13,168 nucleotides of DNA from an uncultured Proteiniphilum sp. (lineage in GTDB: Bacteria > Bacteroidota > Bacteroidia > Bacteroidales > Dysgonomonadaceae), in NCBI RefSeq assembly GCF_937873925.1, contig NZ_CALNAT010000113.1, positions 1 to 13,168 on the forward strand, given 5' to 3'. Under the pieces are notes generated by a model that was not told where the DNA came from, did no database searches, and saw only the letters and a program-made list of their open reading frames with translations. Positions within the stretch are counted from its first letter, which is position 1; every line of letters begins with the position of its first letter. Position numbers and translations under genes: made by a program. Positions 7,151-13,168 of this stretch are shown piece by piece.

Positions 7151-7184
7151 TCCGGCAAATAGGAGAGTGTATCAATCTGCCGGA
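7151..7184 (-). promoter_or_regulatory. Stem-loop in the susD-to-enzyme gap (second of two)
   Basis: TCCGGCA (7151-7157) and TGCCGGA (7178-7184) form a perfect 7-bp stem around a 20-nt loop. It lies 2 nt from the next, stronger stem-loop. No U-tract follows on the minus strand, so it is not a standard intrinsic terminator. It may stabilise or cut the transcript between susD and the enzyme genes. Confidence 0.5.
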
Positions 7185-7186
7185 TT

Positions 7187-7217
7187 CTAATATCCCCCAA
7201 ATATAGGGGGATATTAG
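7187..7217 (-). promoter_or_regulatory. Strong 12-bp stem-loop between susD and the enzyme genes
   Basis: CTAATATCCCCC (7187-7198) pairs perfectly with GGGGGATATTAG (7206-7217) across a 7-nt loop, and T7186/A7218 can add one more pair. There is no U-tract on either side. It sits 84 nt after the susD stop. In Bacteroidota PULs, a stem-loop at this place is often thought to set susCD transcript levels above those of downstream genes, by mRNA protection or partial termination. That role is inferred here. Confidence 0.6.
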
Positions 7218-7233
7218 AGGTTCAATTAATTAG

Positions 7234-7292
7234 ACATTTTCTGCGCTCGGCAAAGTAAATAAATTCACTTTGCTCTCGCTTAACGAAAATGT
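7234..7292. repeat. Imperfect palindromic intergenic element, copy A
   Basis: The outer arms ACATTTTC (7234-7241) and GAAAATGT (7285-7292) are perfect inverted repeats. An inner pair, GCAAAGT (7250-7256) and ACTTTGC (7267-7273), strengthens the fold. TTTTCTGCGCTCG (7237-7249) is identical to copy B at 582-594, and CGCTTAACGAAAA (7277-7289) differs from copy B at one position. The element begins 8 bp beyond the susD stop codon, so it will be in the 3' part of the susD transcript. It could act in 3' end formation, or it may be a dispersed repeat that landed after the gene. Confidence 0.7.
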
Positions 7293-7300
7293 TCCTTTTA

Positions 7301-8968
7301 TCACCAGCCCGGATTATTTGGCAATAAATTCGGATTGAGTTTGGTTTCATCCAAAGGTAAGGAATAGTAATAATTCTTGGGTGCAACAAATTTGCGGTTC
7401 GCTGCAGGCTCTATAATATAAAAGCCATCCGCATCCACATTTGCAGCTTCTGTGGCACTCAAAACCCCTTCCTCTTCATACTCTGTACCGGTATATTTAA
7501 ACCCTTTAATAGCTTGTACCAACTCCGTTTCCGCAGTTTTCCAGCGCCTCAGGTCATCCCGCCTGAAACCTTCAAAACAGAGCTCTACCGTACGTTCGCG
7601 ACGAATTTCGGTCCGCATGTCAAGACCGTTTGCAGAGACGAACGCATTCGTAAGAGGAGGCATCTCGATACCCTTACGCGAACGGATCACATTGATCGTG
7701 TTGTTCAGTATTTCATCGCTAATTGCGCCGTCCTTTTCGAACGTAGCTTCCGCCAGAACAAGTAGCACCTCAGGATAGCGAATAATGTGACAATCATAAG
7801 TCGTCTGCTCATTTACAGTTCGGGCCTCTCCAATAAATTTCCAGAGTTTATATCCCGTCTTCGTATTGGGGCGGGAATTGAACAGAGGAGAATTGACCAA
7901 TGCGGCATCCTGGGGATTCAGGAAAGTTACTCCAGGCATCAGGAATGTCTGGGTCATGCGGGGATCACGATTTTTAAACTCGTCTTCCATCTTTGCATAG
8001 CCTTCGAATCCGGAGTTTGGGGCTGTTATAGGCAAGCCGGTGCTCTTGCAAAGATACATGTCGGCCAACTTCTTCGTGGGAGAACTTCTGTCGCCCCAGT
8101 AGGCCACGTGAGATGTCCCATGCATCCGTATTTCCGCAGCATAACGGTTAGCAAGGATTGATTCGGAATTATCGTCCCCTTCCTCAATAAACAGGTAGCG
8201 GTAACTTTCATCACCCATACCTTCCCAGATGGAATATTCACCGCTCTCTCTCACTGCTTCGGCGGCAACTATAGCTTGATTCAATAGTTGCGCATAATCG
8301 TCGCGATGGCCGTGATACTTGGCCCATGTGCCGGCAAAGAGTGCGACTCTCGCCTTCAGAGCCAACGCTGCTCCCTGAGTGATGCGTCCCTTATCGGCCG
8401 CTGCAACATTTTTTTGCAACGGTAATTTCGACCAGATTGCCTCCAATTCTGAGAGGATGAAGTCCTCTATTGTCGCCTGGGAATTCCTCGTGCCGTACAG
8501 TTCCGGTGAATCTACATTCAATGTTGCAGTAATGAGTGGAACGTCATTATACCTTTTCATCAAACGCCAGAAAGTGTATGCCCTGAAAAAACGGGCTTCG
8601 GCGACATAAACTTCGATCCCCGCGGCATCACCGACGTATGACCCGGCCTTTTCGATGATTTGATTACAGTCACGCAGATCAGTGAAACGGTCATTCCAGT
8701 TGCCGGTTTCGGCGTTAGGAGCGATATAGGTGCCGCTACTTACGCTGTTCGCACCTCCGCCGAACGCGATATCACTCTCGTTGTCGTCCGTATTGAAACT
8801 TTCCATTCTGCTGTAGAGGCGATTTGCCGCTTTCTGGAAGTCAGACGGGGTTTTCCAAAATTGAGGATCGCTCAAGTTTTCTTTTGGAAGTAAATCTATA
8901 TCCTGACAACCCGGTATTGTCGTCAGTATTATACAGAGTATTGAAACTGCTGATATTATTTTCTTCAT
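7301..8968 (-). CDS. SusD/RagB-family outer-membrane glycan-binding lipoprotein
   Basis: The protein has 555 residues from the ATG at 8968. The open frame extends upstream to 9121, but that extension runs inside the susC gene, while the 8968 start opens directly into a lipoprotein signal (MKKIISAVSILCIILTTIPG) with Cys21 to be lipidated. The N-terminal SusD-like part holds the DPQFWKTPSDFQKAANRLYS segment and the family hallmark RAYTFWRLMKRYNDVPLIT (129-147) in the TPR region. The C-terminal SusD/RagB domain includes MRTEIRRERTVELCFEGFRR (451-470) with DDLRRWK after it, and ends in NPNLLPNNPGW. SusD proteins sit on the cell surface as a lid over the SusC barrel and deliver oligosaccharide. 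The gene starts 19 bp after susC stops, so the two are translated from one mRNA. Length and domain order are normal. The ligand cannot be read from the sequence. Confidence 0.96.
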   Translation of the reverse strand: MKKIISAVSILCIILTTIPGCQDIDLLPKENLSDPQFWKTPSDFQKAANRLYSRMESFNTDDNESDIAFGGGANSVSSGTYIAPNAETGNWNDRFTDLRDCNQIIEKAGSYVGDAAGIEVYVAEARFFRAYTFWRLMKRYNDVPLITATLNVDSPELYGTRNSQATIEDFILSELEAIWSKLPLQKNVAAADKGRITQGAALALKARVALFAGTWAKYHGHRDDYAQLLNQAIVAAEAVRESGEYSIWEGMGDESYRYLFIEEGDDNSESILANRYAAEIRMHGTSHVAYWGDRSSPTKKLADMYLCKSTGLPITAPNSGFEGYAKMEDEFKNRDPRMTQTFLMPGVTFLNPQDAALVNSPLFNSRPNTKTGYKLWKFIGEARTVNEQTTYDCHIIRYPEVLLVLAEATFEKDGAISDEILNNTINVIRSRKGIEMPPLTNAFVSANGLDMRTEIRRERTVELCFEGFRRDDLRRWKTAETELVQAIKGFKYTGTEYEEEGVLSATEAANVDADGFYIIEPAANRKFVAPKNYYYSLPLDETKLNPNLLPNNPGW

Positions 8969-8987
8969 AATTGTATATTTTATAAGG

Positions 8988-11900
8988 TTAGAAAACAAAA
9001 TTAAGACCCACCGAGTAATTACGGGCGAACGGATATTCCCTGTAAGTACCTCCTTCTTCGGGATCCCAACCGCCGGGTGTATTATGAAACTCGAACAGAT
9101 CCTCACCGCTAAAATACACACGAATCCTTTCCAGTTTCGCTTTTTGAGTGATTCCTTTAGGAATGGTGTATCCCAATTGCAGGTTCTTCATCCTTACATA
9201 AGCCGCATTAAACACCGTATTGGTAGATGTATCATAGTTGTAGTTCTTTCTGGTGCCGTCGTTCGATATCGCAGGATATTTGGCATTTGTTCTCTCGGCA
9301 GTCCACGTCTTTCCATACCAGAATTCCGGAGACTGGTACCACTCGGCAGCAAACGGCATTCTATTCTCTTCCTGAAGGAACATGATGCGCTTGCCCACCC
9401 CCTGGAAGAACATACCTAAGTCGAATCCTTTCCATTCCATTCTGATGTTCACACCGAAGTTGTATCGCGGGTTGGTATTGCCCAGATAAACCATATCTCC
9501 TTCTCCATCGGCAAACGCCGTCAGGTTGCCGTCGTCGTTCAGGTCTTTGTATTTTGCATCGCCAACTTGTATTCTCCTGTCTTGTATGACTCCGCTGTTG
9601 GGAAAACGGGCTTTGTATTCGGCAAGTTCCTGTTCGTTCTGGATGATACCATCGAACACATAACCGAACCACGAATCCATCGGATAACCGACGGGTGTTG
9701 CGTTGTTTCCCTTGCTGATAATGGAGGTTCCTATCCTGCTAACCACCTTGTTTTGGGCATCGCTTACGTTCGCACTGATCGAATATCTGAAATCACCGAT
9801 CCGGTCTCTCCATCCCAGAATAGCCTCCCAGCCATGAATTTCCAGTTTTCCACTGTTGGTCGAGGGAGCAGAGATTCCTAATACGGAAGGATAAGTCACA
9901 GGGATCAACATATTATCGTTATTTTTCCAGAAGTAATCGAACGATCCATAGAGTCTGTCTTTGAGGAAACTGAAGTCCACGCCTACGTTTGTCGAAACGA
10001 CAGTCTCCCATGTACGCGAAGAGGAGACTAAATTAGACTGTTTAGCCATCTGTCCTTTTGTGTTGGTTCCGAACGGATAGTAATCAGTGCTGATATTTAT
10101 CAATGAAATATAATCATAATAACCTATACCCGACTGATTTCCCATTTCTCCCCAGGAAGCCCTGAATTTAAGATCATCGAAGATGCCCAACGATTTTATC
10201 CACTGTTCATCACCTATTCGCCATGTCGCGCTCACTCCCGGAAAATATCCCCAACGTGAATCCGAAGCAAACCGGGAAGATCCGTCGCCGCGTAGTGTGG
10301 CTTCGATGAAATACTTACCCACAAATCCGTAATTGAGCCTCGAGAAGAAAGAGTTGATGGTCCACGCATTACCCTGACTTGAAGCATCCTGATCCTGTGG
10401 ACTGCCCAAATTGACCGGCATGTGTTCCTGCTGGTCGAAATTGATACGCTTTGCCCAGAATTTGTCATAGTCGGCAGATTCGTGAGAGGTACCAAACATT
10501 ATGCCGAGATCGTGCTTCTCTCCGAACATTTTCTTGTACTCTGCATAGAGAGTAAAGTTTTTGGAGAGGGTTTTGGAGTAATTGCGTTCGGCGCTGTTCG
10601 GGAATCTATTCTTCCCTGAATTTTCATCGAGCCAGTTGTTGTAGTAAATACCCTTCATCACTCTATATTCATCGGCATCGCTCTTTCGTATTGTGGCCCG
10701 TCCGATAAGGTTCAGTCCGTCCACTATCTTCCAGGTCAGCGAGTTGTTGAATGTGAAATTACCCGATACTCTCTCTGTTTCACCGCCCTCCACCAATGCT
10801 TGGGCGGGATTGACAAATCCCTCGAACGTGTAGAACCTCCCTGCCGGATTATACATGGGAGTCCAGGTACGTGTCTTGTATATCAGTTCCCACACGCTTT
10901 GTCCCAGATCCTTGTTGATAGCCGAAGAATAGTCCCTATCAACCGCATCATACGACACATTGATATCGTAGTTCAGGTTTTTTGCTATTTCCACATTTGA
11001 TTTCAAACGTACATAGTAACGCTGGTTCAAATCCTTTCCGTAATTAAGTAACCCGTTTTCCCTCTGGTGACCCAACGAGATCAGATATGTGTATCTGTCT
11101 CCGCCACCGGAAATACCTACATTATAGTTTTGAAGACTTCCGTTCCCTATCATCATCTCGTTCCAGTCCTGATTCTTGTAGAACTTTGGTTCGAGGTTGT
11201 TCCATCGTCCCCACGGAGTCCCCGGAAGTATCACCTCATCGCTGCCCTGTCGTATTTTCTCCAACTCCGCTTCCGTATATTCTGTACGGAACGAACCATC
11301 GGTGATCTCGAGCGCCATTTCGGCATGCTGTAAAAGATTTGCGGGCTTTCTCAACAATGCAGGAGTCTTTATCGAATAAGACGCATCGAAAGTTACTTTC
11401 AGCTTTTGATTCCTGTTCGCATTTTTCGTTGTGACCAGCACCACGCCGTCGGCGGCACGCGCTCCGTAAATAGCTGCCGTTCCATCTTTCAAGACAGATA
11501 TATTCTCTATATCGGCAGGATTTATCGTACTCAGGTCTCCTTCTGCCCCATCGATCAGGATCAGTGGAGAGCCCCCGTTGACGGAAGAACGGTCACGAAT
11601 ACGCATAACAATCTCTTGGTTGGTCGGATCACCGCCCTGGCGTATTATCGTCAGGCCCGGGATCTCGCCCATAAGCGCACTCGAAGCATTTTGTACCGGA
11701 CGCGATTGAAATACCTTTGAGTCAGCCGTGGCTACGGCACCTCCCAGGTTGGCTCTTTTTACTGTTCCATAGCCAATTACCACTACCTCATCCATCACCT
11801 GCACATCCTCTTTCATCGAAATATTCACCATTTGCCGGTTTCCGACAGGTTCTTCAATCGTCAAATATCCAATATAAGAAACCTGTAGCACGGTATTTTC

Positions 11901-12428
11901 CGGAACTTGCAATGTAAAATTCCCGTCAATATCCGTTACGGTACCGTTGGTTGTGCCTTTCTCCATAATATTAGCACCTATTACCGGCTCGCCGTTCTCA
12001 TCCGTCACTTTTCCTGAGATCTGCCTCCTCTGCTGCTGAATCACTTCCCTGACCGTCTCCTGTTGTGGCGATTTTGAAATATAAACCTGCCTGTCGGATA
12101 CTTTGTAAATGTTGTTGGTTCCGGCAAACAGTTTATCCAGCACTTCACTTATCGTTTCCTTTTCCACACTAATCGACACTACTCGATCTGGATCGAGAGT
12201 TTCACGATTGTAGAGGAAAATATATTCGCTGCTTTTCTCTATCTCATTAAAAACTTCACGCACAGTTTTGTTCTTCATTTTCAGGCTTAAAGTAGTAACC
12301 TGGGAATAACTGTTGCCTGCATAACTGATGCTTATTCCTAAGATAAGGAATAGTGCGACGAGCTTCATGATTTTAAAAGTTTTTTGAGTATTAGCGATTT
12401 TTAGGAGATTGCTAATTTTTTTTGTCAT
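8988..12428 (-). CDS. SusC/RagA-family TonB-dependent transporter with STN signalling domain
   Basis: The protein has 1146 residues. From the ATG at 12428 it has a 20-residue basic stretch before the signal peptide MKLVALFLILGISISYA; an ATG at 12368 (Met21) is a plausible alternative start. An STN (secretin/TonB N-terminal) domain covers about 45-118, with the typical VREVFNEIEKSSEYIFLYN. A carboxypeptidase-regulatory-like domain (about 136-205: ISGKVTDENGEPVIGANI, then GTVTDIDGNFTL) comes next. The DEVVVIGYGTVKR motif (213-225) leads into the plug, with PLILIDGAEGDL and ISVLKDGTAAIYGARAADGV. The rest is the 22-strand barrel, ending in YSVGLNFVF with a terminal Phe. It imports glycans across the outer membrane using TonB/ExbBD energy. 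The STN domain marks it as a transducer that signals to the FecR-like protein encoded just upstream. A 190-bp leader separates it from that gene. Confidence 0.96.
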   Translation of the reverse strand: MTKKISNLLKIANTQKTFKIMKLVALFLILGISISYAGNSYSQVTTLSLKMKNKTVREVFNEIEKSSEYIFLYNRETLDPDRVVSISVEKETISEVLDKLFAGTNNIYKVSDRQVYISKSPQQETVREVIQQQRRQISGKVTDENGEPVIGANIMEKGTTNGTVTDIDGNFTLQVPENTVLQVSYIGYLTIEEPVGNRQMVNISMKEDVQVMDEVVVIGYGTVKRANLGGAVATADSKVFQSRPVQNASSALMGEIPGLTIIRQGGDPTNQEIVMRIRDRSSVNGGSPLILIDGAEGDLSTINPADIENISVLKDGTAAIYGARAADGVVLVTTKNANRNQKLKVTFDASYSIKTPALLRKPANLLQHAEMALEITDGSFRTEYTEAELEKIRQGSDEVILPGTPWGRWNNLEPKFYKNQDWNEMMIGNGSLQNYNVGISGGGDRYTYLISLGHQRENGLLNYGKDLNQRYYVRLKSNVEIAKNLNYDINVSYDAVDRDYSSAINKDLGQSVWELIYKTRTWTPMYNPAGRFYTFEGFVNPAQALVEGGETERVSGNFTFNNSLTWKIVDGLNLIGRATIRKSDADEYRVMKGIYYNNWLDENSGKNRFPNSAERNYSKTLSKNFTLYAEYKKMFGEKHDLGIMFGTSHESADYDKFWAKRINFDQQEHMPVNLGSPQDQDASSQGNAWTINSFFSRLNYGFVGKYFIEATLRGDGSSRFASDSRWGYFPGVSATWRIGDEQWIKSLGIFDDLKFRASWGEMGNQSGIGYYDYISLINISTDYYPFGTNTKGQMAKQSNLVSSSRTWETVVSTNVGVDFSFLKDRLYGSFDYFWKNNDNMLIPVTYPSVLGISAPSTNSGKLEIHGWEAILGWRDRIGDFRYSISANVSDAQNKVVSRIGTSIISKGNNATPVGYPMDSWFGYVFDGIIQNEQELAEYKARFPNSGVIQDRRIQVGDAKYKDLNDDGNLTAFADGEGDMVYLGNTNPRYNFGVNIRMEWKGFDLGMFFQGVGKRIMFLQEENRMPFAAEWYQSPEFWYGKTWTAERTNAKYPAISNDGTRKNYNYDTSTNTVFNAAYVRMKNLQLGYTIPKGITQKAKLERIRVYFSGEDLFEFHNTPGGWDPEEGGTYREYPFARNYSVGLNFVF

Positions 12429-12435
12429 ATATTTG
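12428..12435 (+). promoter_or_regulatory. Candidate plus-strand -7 box opposite the susC start
   Basis: TATATTTG matches TAnnTTTG exactly and lies at the susC start codon, pointing into the susC leader. Upstream there is only a T-rich run and no clear TTTG at -33. Its value rests on the terminator-like hairpin 46 nt downstream on the same strand. Confidence 0.3.
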
Positions 12436-12441
12436 TCTTGA

Positions 12442-12520
12442 TTTAAAGGTGATATACTATAGTTTACTTTTTAATCACTGGATCGGATGGTGTTTGGCGA
12501 CGTTGTCCGATCTTTTTGTT
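12442..12520 (+). ncRNA. Candidate antisense small RNA over the susC leader
   Basis: A promoter box at 12428-12435 and a terminator-like hairpin at 12481-12520 on the plus strand bracket about 80 nt with no reading frame. Such an RNA would be fully complementary to the 5' untranslated part of the susC mRNA. In Bacteroides fragilis the DonS RNA, of similar size, lies antisense to the leader of a susC homologue in a PUL and represses it, and comparable RNAs occur at other sigma/anti-sigma PULs. Here the RNA is a prediction from arrangement only; its ends are approximate. Confidence 0.33.
12481..12520 (+). terminator. Terminator-like hairpin on the plus strand in the susC leader
   Basis: GATCGGA (12481-12487) and TCCGATC (12506-12512) form a perfect 7-bp stem with an 18-nt loop. 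On the plus strand the stem runs straight into TTTTTGTTT. On the minus strand no U-tract follows. The orientation is opposite to the surrounding genes and no annotated plus-strand gene ends here. It could instead be a folded element in the susC leader mRNA. Confidence 0.5.
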
Positions 12521-12590
12521 TAGTCCTTATCCTGAATCTTCCATGGGTTTTTTATTTTTTCATGTTTATACTCAACTTATTAAACTCATA

Positions 12591-12608
12591 GTCAAAAATA
12601 TTTTTGAC
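12591..12608. repeat. Perfect 18-bp palindrome between fecR-like gene and susC
   Basis: GTCAAAAATATTTTTGAC is identical to its own reverse complement. It lies 10 bp after the fecR-like stop and about 160 bp before the susC start. It could be a weak bidirectional terminator or an operator; part of it (TTTTTGAC) resembles a -33 box for susC on the minus strand. Because it is A/T-rich, a chance palindrome is possible though less likely at this length. Confidence 0.5.
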
Positions 12609-12618
12609 AATTCTCTTC

Positions 12619-13168
12619 TTACTTCGTACTCACTCTATACGTTCCATTCTCTTGTTCCACTTTGATCCGGAAAGAGAAAGTAAGTCCGTTAAGTACTTCT
12701 CCAAGGTCGTTTTTCAAATCAACTTTTCCCGTACATTTCTGATTTGCAAGTCCTTCATCGAACAGGATTTCTTCACCATAATAACGCGAAAGTTTGGTCA
12801 TCAAGACATCCAGCCGTTCATCTTCTGCATACAGAATACCTTGCACCCAAGAAATATATTTATCAACATCCACTCGTATTACGGAGGTCTGCCCCGCTTT
12901 GTTATCGTACATTTGTGAGGGCGTCAAATCGATTTTCTTAGAATTTTCATTTGAGGTTATTTGTACCGCCCCCGAAGCGAGCACGACTTGTGTTCCGGCA
13001 TCTTCTTCATAGGCCTGCACATTGAATTTTGTGCCCAGCACACGAACCGCGATTTCGCTTGTTCTGACGATGAAAGGTTGTTTTTCATTATGAGTAACAT
13101 CCAAAAACACTTCACCGTTTACATAAATTTCCCGTGTATCGCCCATGAAACGATTGGGATAAACCACC
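12619..13168 (-). CDS. FecR-type anti-sigma factor, C-terminal part
   Basis: The frame is open to the right edge and enters as VVYPNRFMGDTREIYVNGEV, mid-domain, so the cytoplasmic sigma-binding part and the membrane helix lie beyond the window; a GTG at the edge is not a real start. The visible 182 residues contain the FecR periplasmic domain (EIYVNGEVFLDVTHNEKQPF, then EIAVRVLGTKFNVQAYEED and a QVVLASGAVQI strand). The C-terminal DUF4974 domain follows (from about DKYISWVQGILYAEDERLD to the end, with TGKVDLKNDLGEVLNGLTFS). Such proteins hold an ECF sigma factor inactive and release it when the STN domain of the partner SusC signals ligand. The gene directly precedes that STN-bearing susC homologue, as usual. 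The sigma gene is expected just outside the window. Confidence 0.92.
   Translation of the reverse strand, partial: VVYPNRFMGDTREIYVNGEVFLDVTHNEKQPFIVRTSEIAVRVLGTKFNVQAYEEDAGTQVVLASGAVQITSNENSKKIDLTPSQMYDNKAGQTSVIRVDVDKYISWVQGILYAEDERLDVLMTKLSRYYGEEILFDEGLANQKCTGKVDLKNDLGEVLNGLTFSFRIKVEQENGTYRVSTK

Noticed and set aside
8969..9121. A longer N-terminus for the SusD-like protein starting at 9121
   Set aside because: It would overlap the end of susC by 134 bp and bury the lipoprotein signal that begins at 8968.

Overview
The window looks like chromosomal DNA from a member of the Bacteroidota, most likely order Bacteroidales. The main evidence is a complete SusC/SusD pair preceded by a FecR-type anti-sigma factor, secreted CAZyme-like genes and TAnnTTTG promoter boxes. 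Most genes also lack a Shine-Dalgarno sequence. Genus cannot be decided from the sequence alone.

Layout, left to right. (1) 1-513, minus strand: the N-terminal part of a secreted C1B (bleomycin hydrolase / aminopeptidase C-like) cysteine peptidase that runs off the left edge. (2) 514-901: a gene-free divergent region rich in structure. It holds one copy of an imperfect palindromic element and a tandem array of seven small hairpins joined by a GAATAAC linker. (3) 902-2001, plus strand: a two-gene operon of a small single-pass membrane protein of unknown function and a viroplasmin-domain RNase H. (4) 2041-13168, minus strand: a polysaccharide utilization locus (PUL). In transcription order it is fecR-like anti-sigma (partial, cut by the right edge), susC-like TonB-dependent transporter with an STN signalling domain, susD-like lipoprotein, a 281-bp structured gap, a probable lipoprotein of unknown family, a GH2 glycoside hydrolase, and a DUF3863-like secreted protein.

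How the genes work together (inference from family knowledge). The outer-membrane SusC barrel and SusD lid bind and import an oligosaccharide. The SusC STN domain signals occupancy to the FecR-like protein, which would release an ECF sigma factor presumably encoded just beyond the right edge. The three downstream products are exported and would process the glycan. Only the GH2 enzyme has a recognised catalytic machinery. The other two proteins share a block of conserved positions with each other and look like distant relatives of one fold, possibly NodB- or GH57-like. They are the best candidates for new carbohydrate-active enzymes here.

The most unusual non-coding signals are the covarying mini-hairpin array (679-798), two copies of a palindromic element whose arm tips covary (579-641 and 7234-7292), two stacked stem-loops between the susD gene and the enzyme genes (7151-7217), and a possible antisense RNA opposite the susC leader (about 12442-12520).
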